Positions 13,601-25,640 of a DNA stretch of 64,000 bases are shown here, one piece after another. Below the pieces are notes generated by a model that worked only from the letters and a program-made list of their open reading frames with translations, was not told the origin of the DNA and ran no database searches. A program made the translations under genes and the position numbers. Numbering within the stretch: the first letter of the stretch is position 1; every line of letters begins with the position of its first letter. The stretch spans positions 6,563,501 to 6,627,500 of the forward strand of contig JAMPIT010000258.1 of the NCBI GenBank assembly GCA_026261815.1, in the 5' to 3' direction. Source of the DNA: Monarcha castaneiventris obscurior. Taxonomy: Eukaryota > Chordata > Aves > Passeriformes > Monarchidae.

Positions 13601-14994
13601 AGGTCATGAATAGGATAAAAACACCACTTATTTACTCTCTGCTCATTCAGATCTTGGAGACTTTGCTGACCTTGAACTGCAGAAATTAGCTGAGCTCAGG
13701 TGATATGAACATGTTCTCATGAGGAAGCAAATGAAAGCCTCCTGACCATGTCTGTGAAAAATTGGGTTGAGATGAATTTCAAAAGTGCTGTTGATTTTAG
13801 GGCTTTTATTGCCCTCTGTGCCATGACTGCTCTCATTGGGTGTGCCTGATATTATTAACCTCCTACACAGTCCTCCCCATCTGACAGAAAACTGCCTACC
13901 TTGCAGTCTTTGCCAAAAACTTGTTTAATCTTCGGCAGCTCTAACAAATCTGTGCACAATGTGATGAGGTGAACAGCTGTAGAAGTGAGAGATATGGGAA
14001 ATAGACTAATTTCTCTTTTATGGCCAAGAATAGGATGAAGGATCTGTGCTAATTCTAAACATAGTTATACAAAACCTCTGTCTGCTTTGGCTGCTCATAA
14101 GCAATTATTCTCTATCTGATGTTTTATCCTTTGAATTAGTCTGCCTCAGCTGCAGAGGTATGAGCAAATGCTTGAAGACTACCTTGCTGAGAGGGCTGAA
14201 AACACAGAGATGGTGATATTTGACAGATATTTCACATTTAGCTTGCCAGGAGTGTACCATGTTCATTTGCAGCTGAACCTTAGGGAGAGCGTGGAGCTCA
14301 CAAGTCTTTATGAGGGGTGGGATCACAATACCCTGTGTGTAACCTGCCAACCCCTCCTGGCCAGTGCACAAGGGCCCCTGGCTCCCAGCTTCCTTGGGGA
14401 GCAATGTATGGCATCTGCCAGGGATGAGTGGGGTCAGAGAGGCAAAGGCAGTGCTTCCTATGTCCTTGTTTCCCATCCCGCACTCCAGGAGAAGCAGGTC
14501 TAATCTAAGAAGCAGGTCTAACTCTGCCCCTAATTATCCCCAATTAATAACTAAGTGTTTTGTTAGTTTCTTTTCTTTTTTTTTCTTTCTTTAAAGGTTT
14601 ACTCTTTCAGTTCCATTTTCTTTCCTTACTGTAACATTTTCTTATAGTACTGGAAAGCATTTCTTCATTGTTTGGACTAATTTCCAAACAGATTAAAAAC
14701 TGTTGTAGCAGTCAAGCTTCAGTTCCTTTGTTTATTAGATTCAGAAGACAGCAAATTCCTTAAAACACAGATATAAACAATTATGGTAATGCATTCTGAT
14801 TTTATAATTAGTTTTCATCACAGGAAACATATAAGTTTGGGCTTCAAATTTTTTAGTACGCTCCTCTCCTCCCATCTTTGACTTTGAAGTTCATTCATTT
14901 CTGTTCACAGCCTTGTTTCCAGTCCTTGGTGAGCCATGTAGAAAGGGACACAAACTTAACTCTCAGAAGCACCAAAATATGAGAGAAGGTCACA
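10631..14994. other. intergenic, no gene seen
   Basis: No supportable gene. A pyrimidine tract ending in a C-run lies at about 12,939-12,968. The stretch 13,130-13,400 is repeat-free and contains an AP-1-like TGAGTCA near 13,271 and a TAATTAAG near 13,361, so it may be regulatory, but weakly supported. All reading frames here are short or overlap each other. Confidence 0.5.
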
Positions 14995-15467
14995 GAAGGA
15001 CATGGACCTGCTGGGGTGAGTCCAGAGGAGGTCACAAAGATCATCAGGTGGCTGGAGCACCCCTCCTATGGAGACAGGCTGAGTTGGGATTGTTCAGTCT
15101 GGAGAAGAGAAGGCTCCAGGCAGATTTTAGAGCACTTTCCAATGCCTAAAGTGGCTACAAGAGAGCTGGAGAGGGACTTTGGACAAGGGCCTGGAGTGGC
15201 AGGACAAGTGGCAATGGCTTTAGATTGAAATTGGTAGACTTACATTAGATGTTGGGAAGAAATTCTGCCCTGTGACGGTGGTGAGGCCCTGGCACAGGTT
15301 GTCCAGAGAAGTTGTGGTTGTCCCATCCCTGGAAATATTCACTGCCAGGCTGGATGGGGCTTTCAGCAACCTGGTCTAGTGGCAGGTGTCCCTACCTGTG
15401 CCAGAGGGGTTGGAACCAAGTTATCTTTAAGGTCCCTTCCAACCCAGACCATTCTGTGATTCTATGA
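14995..15467 (+). mobile_element. CR1 LINE, 5'-truncated 3' end
   Basis: The last approximately 470 bases of a chicken repeat 1 (CR1) retrotransposon in plus orientation. Diagnostic segments follow the family order: GAGTCCAGAGGAGGTCACAA, GGCTGGAGCACCCCTCCTAT, CTGGAGAAGAGAAGGCTCC, GAGCTGGAGAGGGACTTT, GTGGTGAGGCCCTGGCACAG, then AAGGTCCCTTCCAACCCAGA. The copy ends at 15,451-15,467 in ATTCTGTGATTCTATGA, the CR1 3' terminus, which carries short 8-mer repeats instead of a poly-A tail. It is truncated at the 5' side as is usual for CR1 and has no intact reverse transcriptase. Compared with the family it has lost some of the 'acaagggcatgtagtg' segment. It is a dead copy. Confidence 0.95.
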
Positions 15468-18400
15468 GATTTTTCAATGACATTTTTGGGCACAGAATCA
15501 AGCTGTCGGAGTTTTGCTGAAAACTGAATTTGGACCCTTGTTGTTTTTACATACAACAAGAGCTTCTTAATTTTTGTTTTAATTACTTTTGTCTTGCATA
15601 TCCAGAAGGATAGGAAATGAGTTTTATTAATACATTGAGAGTGTAATGATCATTAAGGAATAAAGAAAGGATTATAGTATTCTGGTGCAGTCCTCCCACA
15701 CGGAACCCTGAAACCTAATTGTAGCCCTTGAGGGTTTGAGCATTGCCCTGCTTAATGATAATTTGTGTCACTGCTCCAAAAAAAGAAGTGGCTGTTAGGG
15801 CAGAAAAAAAGCTCTGATGAACAATGGAAGAGACTAAATTAACATGAATGGGCAGAACCCCTATATGTTGTCGCAGGATCCATTAAGAGAGGTATTTCCA
15901 GGAGAAAGAGGGAAGTATTGGGGCCATTGTACAAAGCACTGATGAGTTCAGAACAATCTCATCTGTATAATTCTCATCATTTTCCATCAAGGAAAACAAA
16001 GTCAAGCTGAAACAGGTGCTGGAAAGGACAGTGGGGTGACAAGGGGGAACTGGAGAGCCTGCCTGACAAGTGGGGATGTGTCTATTCTGTACATTGAAGT
16101 ACAGCAAAGAAAGCCTTGAGCTAGCACTTGCCCAAGCTCCTACATCCAGATGGTGCACTCAAATCTGGAAATAGCAGCCTCAGTGTAGCCCTGAACCTCC
16201 ACTGAAGCACCTTGCAATGCAGCAATTCTTCTTTGCTCAGGTGGAACGATGTACTGAAGCACCTTTATGGCTTTCTAGAACTGGAGTTGGCTTGCACAGC
16301 TCTTCCCCTTCGGCCATAACCCATCCTAAAAATTTGCTGATCCTACTCAAGTCAAGACCAGATGAGTTTAATTTTCCTTCTCATAAGGATATACACTGAA
16401 TTGTATGCATGAGTACTGTGGGAAGGGTGAGTGAAGGAGGAAAAGAAGAACTAGTTAAACCTGAGGCAGGAAAAGATGTACTTAAACTGGCCATGAAAAC
16501 AATAGAAGCTCCAACTGGCAGAGAAGCAGTTTTGCAGTGGCTTTGCATTAACAATACTGAATCTCATTTGTAGGAGATGTTTGCTGCCTTCACTAGCAAG
16601 TTAAAAGACACCACAGTATTACCAGCTCAAGTTATTCAGCCCCTTCTGGACGAGAACTCAGTTGGCAACTGATTTACAGCACATGGTAACCTCTGCAAAG
16701 TCTGGACATGAGAAGTGAAGATTTGCCTAAAACTACAGAGCATTTCAGAGACCAAGTTCTAGTCACCGGGTTGGGGTTCTGTGGTACAGAGGTTGCTTAG
16801 AGTCAATGTATATGGCAAAAAGTACAGCATGAAATGCTTTGTTGAACTTACCCAGTGCATGATGTTGCCCCTGGTTGATGTCTGCTGGTGCCCTGAGATC
16901 TGTACTAGAGCACTTTTGTTTTGGTATGAACTAAATAACTCTTGTATGAATGTGAACTGAACTCCCACTTCCCAGGCTCTCACTGGTCCTATATGTGATC
17001 TTGATTTGATTGTGGTGGGTCTAAACAAAACTACAAGCATAGAACATGATGGCTCCTTGCCTGTGGCAGGAGACAGTCCTGCACAGAAGGCTGTCAGGGT
17101 AGCATTGCACAGAAGGGAAGCTCAGCTGGTAGGAAGAATTCTCTTGTGCTGGCATGTGGGGGGCAGTGATGGGCTGTGGGGCAGGACCCACCTGAGCACA
17201 GGTGCAGATGTGTTGAATCTCTGCTCTGTGTAATTAAGCACTGCGCCAAAGGCAGCAGAGATGCATTTATTTACTTCCCTCTTCAAGGCAATTTATACAG
17301 ACCAGAAGAGACAGAGACCGTGGAGGTTAAATATTCAGGGTGGGGATTTAGTTGTGGATCCTATTAAGGTTAATGGAAGTTGCACCACTATGTCCCTTGG
17401 CGTCACTCAGTGAATAGTCAGTAACCCTTGTACCACGAGCCTTAACAGGAGTTAGTCATAAGCAGTAGCAGCACTAGAAATAAATCTCACTTGATGAGCT
17501 AAATGAAATTATTAATTTAAGAACAACAATATTTGTTGTCGTTTCTGTTGTGCTCAGAAGCTGAGGAAAATGAAGAGTTAATGAAGAGATTAAGATTTTG
17601 TAAGAGGTGATTTCTGTTTTCCTGAGACCCTTTTCTGAGGTTTATGATGCAACAGTTTCCAGTATTATCCCCATGAAGATGTCATCAAATTGTCACCTTA
17701 TCTACCCTGAGAGCTAAGCATGTTGAGCTGTTGGCACAAACTGGGCTGTAGTCAGAATGAGTCAAGATATGACTTCAACCTTGGCTATAGCAGTCCCAGG
17801 TCTTCTACTTGAGATGCTGTTTCTGTAATATCCAGGGGCATGATCCCAACACATTGGAACATTGCATACTGGGTTGCTGGATTTCTTTGTGGTGCACCAC
17901 AATGGAAATTGGACGACGGGGGAAACTCTTTTATGCAAAAAATCATATCTCACTGGGATGTAATGAAGTTGCAGACACCTCAGTTGGGCAAATTTGGATC
18001 CCCCAAATCTGGAGGATCCTCCAGGAATGCCTGTAATTGTTGTGAAAATGTTTCACATGATAAAACATTTTCCTCTTCAAGAGTGGCTTTTGAAGTCACT
18101 TTTCCCAACAACTCTGTTCCCCTGCGGCAAGATAAGGGTTAAAAAGCCTTTCTACCTCTAGGAGAAAACAGTAGATTATCAGCCTTATCCTCCTCAGAAA
18201 CATCCAGACAGAGGTCAGCTGAGCCTTTATGTGAGTCAGGACTCATTTTCTCTAATATAATCATATGTTTGGTGATGGATTCAAAGAAAATTGCCCAGTA
18301 CTTGCAGGGTTAAATCACTAATAATGATGTTAGTAGTGATCTGGCTGGCAAAGTATAATTCCCCTGAGATCACTTTCTCCAAGAAAGGCAGCAGTGTGCT

Positions 18401-20796
18401 GTGGTGCTTTTTGAGCAGAAGGCATTATACCCTGGGTTCCATGTGGATTAGGTGACCACTTTCTCATCTAACCCTTTTTTGACACTTAAAGTTCATGTGG
18501 CTTATCAGTGAGGTGACAAGAGGGTGACATTCACTGTAGTCTGACCATCTTTTGTCTTTATTTGTCTTCATTACCAGTTTTTGGTAACCTTGGAGAAAGA
18601 AGTTACAGGAACTATCAGCCCAGATGACAAATTTGCCAACAGGCCAGGGTGAGAGCTGAAGAATCTGATCCGAGGTGAGTCCCTGTTCCTCTTGAGTAAT
18701 GCACCTTTGCAAGCTTCACTCTTCAGGATGATTTGGTGTAGCAAAAAGGTGCGAAACAGGGAAATCCAGACCCAGGTAATTCAGCTCACGTTTAAAAGGA
18801 GGTTTTGCTTGTTGATTAGGTAATCCTTCTCTAGGAAATGCACGGCACCAACTGCTTTTCATGCTAGATTAGTGCTCCTGTGGTCAATTTGCTTTTACTA
18901 ATGTCAGGGCCCCACGGAGCAGGTTCATCTGTCGCATAGCAACTGCTTCAGCAGCAGTGGAGGTAGCCATGCATAAAAGATTACACATGATGGCAGGGCA
19001 CAAGTGTGAAGATTTTCAAAATTAGATACAATCTCAGCATGAATATGAACTGCAGAATTGACATGGAAGGATTTTTTCAACTCATCAAGTTTCCATATTT
19101 ATCAGAAAAAGTGATTTAACAGCAGTGCATGTGAAATGAAGGAAATGCAGAGGGCAGTAATTTAGAAAAAGCAGCAAACAAGGCAGTGTCTGTACACAAA
19201 TAAATGTAAACAGAAAGCCCCGCACACTTTCTGCCAACTGTGAGGCCACCTTCCGTTTCATGCTACAGATGCCCTCAGGAGACGAGACGATCTACAGTAT
19301 TTTATGTACATTTTGAAAGGTCACACTCTGAAATGTCCCACAGTCACTGGTAGGAGCAGGTGAGATACCTTATGTGGCTTCATTTGCAGTGGACCTCGAC
19401 AACCCATGGAGCTCCCACACCCTGCCCCAGGACTCTGCCTCTCTTTCTACATTTTTCAGAGGAGCAGGGACATATTCAGCTTTTACTGTTTGCTTTAGGT
19501 CTGGCTTTTGCTTTGTCACACAGATGAGCTTTCTTGGACATTTCTTTTCAAACTACATTCAATCTTCTCTCTTAAAAGACAGACAGAGGGAGGGAGAGGT
19601 TGATCGATTAGTTATTTTAAAAGCCGTGTGTCAAGGACTGTGTTTTGTTGCTAAATGAGGTTTTTCTCCTCTGTCTCTAAAATAGAGCAGAAGTGAGGAT
19701 TTGAAGATCTTTGTATTTGAAATGCCCTGCTAATTTGACAGGCTACTTTTGCAGGGAAGGTTTGTTTTTGTTTTGTACTTTTTTCCCTCTTACTGGGAGG
19801 ACAAAAGGCTCGGCTCCCGCTGCAGAGTTCTGTGGCTTACCCTTTTGTATGCAAGACTAGCAGACTTGCCTGAAACAGGAACCTTGGAGGTAAATCAGGC
19901 TAATGAAGCAGCTCAGAGAGGCAATGTGCATTACTTTGTATCCCACAATGATTTTAAAGTCAACACACATACAGTACCAAGTATTTTGTAGCGTGAGATA
20001 CCTGAAGGAGATCCAAGGAAAAGCTGTTCATCCTGTTTCCTCTGTGCTTTCATTTAACTGATAGCAATTAACTCTCTTTTTTTTTCCTAGCAAGGAATGT
20101 AGGAACCATTTTATTCTCTGGATAAATTTTATCTAGGCAAGAAATTGTATTATGACAGTTGCTATCCGTGACACTAAAATGCTTTTATTAGGACAATTAC
20201 AGCTCTTTTTACTCTAGGCTGAAAGAGAAAGTGAAGAGCTAGCTTTGCTAGAGAGAAAGCAGTTTGTTAGGAATGGCCTTTTGCTGCAAAGAGATCAGGG
20301 TCTTCTGGATTAATCTTCGGATTATATAGATTTTCCAAGGATAAGACAGCTAAGTCATCCTCCGTCTCTAAGGAAGACAGCATTGTAGCTGCTTTGGCTA
20401 ATCTAAGACAACAGCTTTTCCCTTAGAGGGTGTCAGTAATCCAAAAGATTGGTAGATAAAATAATTGAAGTTCTCAGGGGTTAAGTTTAGAGACTGCAGC
20501 CATTTTTGCAAGAGCAGCAGCTTATTAAACTGACAAAGCCACACTTCAGTACCCACTGGCCCTTCCTTAGCTGCCATCACAGTGTTATTTCCTCAGCATG
20601 TGTTTGGGGCATTCTGAGTGGAAGGCAAAGTGGGAGAAAAAGGTTAAGGCTTTTTAACAGCCTAAATTCTTCTTTGCCATTTCAAGATTGATAATGCTGT
20701 GCAGTTCATCTGTGTTTACCTACTTGAGATAGCAGAACACGCTCTGGGCTGCAATGATGGGGGTTATCCTACCCTACACAACAGAAATGCTTTGCC
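15468..20796. other. intergenic; one candidate regulatory stretch, no gene
   Basis: No supportable gene and no CR1 3' end. Reading frames are short and match nothing. The notable part is 18,840-19,350, listed separately. Otherwise this is ordinary AT-rich intergenic DNA. Confidence 0.5.
18840..19350. promoter_or_regulatory. candidate regulatory element with RFX X-box-like site
   Basis: A repeat-free block with mixed composition and retained CpGs in an AT-rich setting. At 18,931-18,943 it has GTCGCATAGCAAC, which fits the imperfect palindrome of RFX X-box sites (GTNRCC, short spacer, RGYAAC) with one mismatch in the left half. Nearby are an ATGCATAAAAG word at 18,969-18,979 and TGTTAAAT-like words on the minus strand. 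Function is inferred from motif content only. Confidence 0.3.
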
Positions 20797-20902
20797 ATCC
20801 TCATCTGTAAGTGGGAAACTGAGGCACAGGGTTTAGCTGGCATCCTTCCCATCGTGCTGTCAGTTAATAGGAGGGTAGGGACTCTCCAAAATTCGGCCCA
20901 TG
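20797..20902 (-). repeat. MIR-type SINE relic
   Basis: The plus strand shows the reverse complement of the MIR core. TCATCTGTAAGTGGGAAACT is followed directly by GAGGCACAGG, the family's 'ccccatctgtaaaatggg ... gaaactgaggcacag' signature. About 60 bases further comes a degraded version of the 'agtaagtggcagagctgggattcgaaccca' segment, ending at AAAATTCGGCCCA. It is a very old copy of a SINE common to amniotes. Confidence 0.65.
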
Positions 20903-23900
20903 GACCCAAGGGCCTCCATCCCTCTGTGCTCACTGTCTGTGTGAATGAGCTGCACAGCCTTGCAGGTCACAGCAGCATTTCATGTGATGTTTCCAGTATC
21001 GACTTCCCCTTGCATGCTCCTCCAGAAGGCACAGAGCAAATGGGCTGAGGAGCAGAAAGCTATTGTTACATCAACGTCTTGTTCACATTCGGTCCTGTGA
21101 AAGATAAGAGAGTGTCCCAGGGGCCACCCAACCTTGAGTCTGTGTTTTTGAAGCACCCCCTTATTAGCCTCCACTCTTTGCAGACACCTACCATATTCGG
21201 AGTTCAGTTCTGATAAAATATATGAAATAATTTTCAGCCTCTCCTTACATGATATTGCCAAGACTTCATTTCCTATCTCGCACATGGACTGCCAGTTTTA
21301 TCAGACCAACCCTAGTTTTACTCAGAGCACAGCTAGCAACCACTATTTTTTTGAGCAGTCAAGTCCTTCCCTGTCAGACTGTGAGCAGAAACATGCTGCC
21401 ATTTTTGCTATTAAAAGGAGCCAGTTCATCATCCTTCTTCTCCGATAGGAAGGTGAAAATAAGGGTAGGAGTCATATCTTTCTGTCTAGATGTTTTAAAG
21501 TTCATAATGATTATGTTTGCACCACAAAACCCATGTGTTTCTCAAATGTACATACATTGTACAAACACACGTGCAATTTCAGTACTTGCAACATAGATGG
21601 ATTCTTTTATTCTTCTCTGAGCTGTCTTTCATTCCCTACTAAAAAACACACACAAAGGGGAAAATTTGTCTGCCCAGTTTGACTCACAAGGATTTGCATT
21701 GTCCAATCCTTTAACAACAGTCTGAGCCAGTTCCTGCAGGCAAAGTTGCAGTTGTGGGATAACTGTGGCCAGTCATCCTTTCCTGCCAGTCCTGACTGGT
21801 GCAGGTTGGTGCAGACTCTGAAGCAAAGTGCTTCAAAGCCATTTAAAAGAAGGAAAAAACAGAATTACCTTGTGTATACTGCCTAGTTACTGCAGTGTAT
21901 CTTCAGTCTTGGTGAGGTAGCAGTACCAGAGTTATCAAGTTAATGTTTTTGAATTTGCAACTGTTCAGTCTCATTGTGTTTTCCTTGTGCTTCTGGAAGG
22001 ACAAACACAATCACAAAGCACTGAACAGGGCTGTTAAACTGCTTTTTTGACTTTTATCATAACCTCTCAATCTTTTTTTAGTGTAAATAGTCCCAATATC
22101 TGCAATTTCTCTTCACATTCAGTTTATGTTTCACCCAGTAAAATCAAACCATTTTATGTTAACTTAAAAAAAAAAAAAACAATAGATTTGGTAGGGCACA
22201 GACACTAATGTTAATGTTTTTTCCCAGTATTTGTGACTACTCCTGTTTATCTGTGATTTTATGCTTCAGCAAAACTGTATGCAGCTTCCAAACTCTTCAG
22301 CTGCAATCTGGTGGGCTCTGATGGAATTAATTTTGATTTTATCATCTTTATCTGCTCTTAAATATTTACCAGTACAGCATAATCTCTTTTCTGTCAAACA
22401 CTTTGTTCAAGACTTTTTAAAAATTTGTTCTATGTTCTTTTTTAGAGTCTGACTGTAATAACAGCGTTACATGATGTCACTGCCTTTTCCTTACAAATAT
22501 TTCAGATCTAATGGTATGATCACTGAATTCTAATTGTGTGTTTTATTGCTCAGCTTTGTTCCTTTTTTGGAAACAAAGGCCAGGACAATTATGATCCTCT
22601 TGCATCTCACGCAGGTGGGGTATAAACCCAACAGACTCTGAAATTGAAAAAGTCCATCAGAAATTATGGTTTTGCTACTGTTTCCCCCCTCCAATTATTG
22701 CTAACATAGTTTTCAAATTGTGAAAATGATGATCCTGTTTGATACATTTTTTTGTTACCTTTAAATCTATCTACATATTTATATTCTGTTTTGAAGATTC
22801 ACTTATACATATAACTCTTTTCCTACTCCTTCCTTCCCATGTTTCCCTTCTGCTTATATCACTGCTGTGAAATATACGTGGTTTTTTTTCTGTATTACTG
22901 GATTTCCATGATTTACTCAAGTCTATATTATTTTGGAAATTAATATTATCCATTTTTAGGCTTCTTAATGCAAAAAATATAATTCAAGCATTATATATAC
23001 TGTATAAAATTTGTTCCAATACAGAAAAAATAGGCTTCACTTAATTTTTTTATTGATAATAACATTTTCTTGCTGGAAGGAACAATCAGCCTTTCCATTT
23101 TCTCTTACTTTGTTTTTCTCATTATACCTTTTCAGATTAATAGTATTTTGCTATCACCTACTTTCACCTGAGATTCAATGTTTCCATTCCACTGTATATT
23201 CAGTCCTACAATTAGCATTTGCTAATTAAAAACATCATATTTCACTGTTAATAGCCACTGTGTCCTCTTCGTTTCTTTGTTCATGTACAGTTTATTTTTC
23301 TTAGTCTGCATTGTTTAAGTACCATGTCAGAACTGCCTCAATGCAGACTCAGAACCTTCATCCATCAGTGACAAACTGAACTGTTTGTTCATCAAAATTT
23401 TTTGCTTAACTCCCAGATTCCTGAATGACTATAAGTGAGCTTGAACTCTTTACCTCTTCCCATCATCTCCCTCACTTTACTGTGGGGACTTAAATCTTGT
23501 TTTTGATGCCATCTACCTACAGAGACACTTCTAAGTAGTCTCTGTTTTTTCTGTGTGCTCATGGACTCTACTCTTCATATCAGCTCAGAGACATCATGGC
23601 AATGGTTGCCAAAAAGATGCCTAGCACTGGGATTCCAGCCTGGTTCTATGTGAGGCTGCCATTAGAGTCAATGGAAAGAGAAATACACCTCCAGAGAGCA
23701 ATTAATGTTCCCTATCTTAGGCACATGCTGTAGGACAGGCATGAAGCTGTGCATTGGCAGTTTCTCTTCTTCTCTCCAGTGCCTGCAGTGGGAGCTCAGG
23801 TGACCAGCTCAAAGTTAGTGCCTTGCTTACCTTGGGTGGCCAAAGTTAGGTGTGATGAATCCCACCCTCAGGTTCAGAGCATGACACCCCATGATGCAGA

Positions 23901-24264
23901 ATATGTTACCACATAAATCAGTCCTGTTGACAAGGAGCTGACTGGTCCATCTTGGATCCAGGCATTTAGCCACTATGCAGGTATGGAAAGAAGCAAGCAG
24001 CCCCACTCCACATGGATATGATCTGGACTGAGCAATCTCACTGCCCAGAAGGGAGTTTGCTGCTGATGCTGTCACTGATTGAGCCTTCAGCTCCTGCCAG
24101 CTGTGCCAGGCTGTTCAAAGCCCCTGTGTACCCACACGTTGTAGCACAAAGCCTGTACTGCAGTTTCCAGATGTTGGCATCTCATGCAGTCAACTTGTGT
24201 ACCCCAATGACCTGTGAGGTCACTTATTTATTGTGTGTTTAATCCTTCCTCCCTTATTTCTGGT
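20903..24264. other. intergenic, no gene seen
   Basis: No supportable gene. The stretch has an A-run at 22,166-22,180 and is otherwise AT-rich. All reading frames are short, and none shows a known domain. Confidence 0.5.
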
Positions 24265-24655
24265 CTGTCAAAAAATTTCAAATTCACCTTCAAGCTTAAT
24301 TTTATAATAACCCATAGGTAGTTTAAATATTTCAGTCAGTTCACCTCCTAATCACCTTTCCTTGAGGCTAAATAATTCCCATTTCATCATTCTCTCAGAT
24401 ACCCTGCCAGCATTCTCCAGTACATTAATCATGTTGGTTGCCCTCTGCTGTACTTTCTCCATTTTATTTACATCTGTCTTCCACTCTCATGACCAAAATT
24501 GGACATTATATTCCAGATTTGGTCTACCACCACAGGGCCTTACATAGTAAAAATGTAATTTTATTGGCTTTGTTACAGATATACCTCTTTCTTAATGTGT
24601 ACTAGCATCTTACCAACCTTCTTCACTGCTGCTGCCTGTTGATGAGAGCATGAGC
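24265..24655 (-). repeat. old CR1/L3-clade LINE 3' region, reversed
   Basis: On the minus strand this reads in CR1/L3 order: GGTCTACC-type segment reversed, 'accaaatctggaatataatgtcc', then 'gagagtggaagacagatg', then 'atggagaaagtacagcag' and 'agggcaaccaacatgatt'. These correspond to the family's 'cacctggaatactgtgtccagtt ... tggagagggtccagagaagggcaacaaagatgatt'. The copy is heavily diverged, far older than the two avian CR1 ends in this window, and has no open reverse transcriptase. The reading frame at 24,362-24,547 is a shadow of this element. Confidence 0.75.
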
Positions 24656-25555
24656 TGGATCAGTCAAATACACACAGGGCTTTTTCCTCTTCATGTTAAC
24701 TACTTCATTACCAACTCATCCTTTTTTAGTTTAGTACATTATTTACTGTGTATGCCCTAGTTTTCTGTGAAGAGAAAAGAAGAGGAAGTGAGGAATATTG
24801 CAATAGGAAATGAGGACATTGAAACTAATCAGTGATTTTTTTCCTTCAAAACCTGGATGATTTCATTGGAATTTGTCATCTCTTCTGCTTTGTATTTCAT
24901 GTTTCCTTTATGCCCTTCACATTTACATTAGTGCTATGAAAGCTATTCTATAAACATAAATCTCTCAGAGTTTCAATTGTCAGCCCTGTTTCAGCATAAT
25001 TTGTATTATTTAATAAATGTAGAGAAAATTCCTAAAAGGGAAAGTCTGAGGATAGCAGAGCAGGGATACAGGGAATGTTAAAAACCATGACTAAATTCCT
25101 GGCCTGATTTTCTCATATTTTTTCTAAAATATTCCAAAGAAAATACTCCTATAACCAACCAACCAACCAACCACCCCCACAATTCATGCGCAATGTGGAC
25201 AAAGTTTCTGTCCAGGTAAATATGGATGATCCTATTTTCTGGAAAAAGCCAAGCCTACTTTTCCTCTCTCCAACATTTTGTCCTGTAATTTTCCTAGGAT
25301 TTAACGGAATCTTGTATTTAGACAGATTCAGAATTATGAACCTTATCATAAATCAAGACATTTTGTTCTTAAAAATGTATGGGACACTGATCCAGAGTAA
25401 AGCAACAGAATCAAACACCGTACTAGGTAAGTAGAGAGGAGGATGGGTAGAGCATACCATTTTCTTCTAAATTCCTTATTATTTTAGTGACAGATGATTC
25501 CAGTATTTGTCAGGTTGGGACTTAGGAAATTTGAGTTCAGTTTGAGTTCAATTGA
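24656..25555. other. intergenic; small tetranucleotide repeat
   Basis: No gene. A (CCAA)n microsatellite of about five units lies at 25,155-25,176. A small tandem repeat with unit GAGTTCAGTTT lies at about 25,532-25,566 and abuts the MIR relic that follows. Confidence 0.6.
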
Positions 25556-25640
25556 GTTCAGTTTCAGGGCAAGTCATGTAATTTATCTTTGCCTCAGTTT
25601 CTCGCTGATGACAGGTGCCCTGTAAATGCTGAGTGCACTG
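25556..25640 (+). repeat. MIR-type SINE relic
   Basis: The stretch GGGCAAGTCATGTAATTTAT followed by TTTGCCTCAGTTTCTC is the classic MIR core ('gggcaagtcacttaacctc ... tgcctcagtttcc'), then a degraded 'catctgtaaaatgg' region. It is short and old. The tandem GAGTTCAGTTT repeat just upstream may be derived from its head. Confidence 0.65.
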
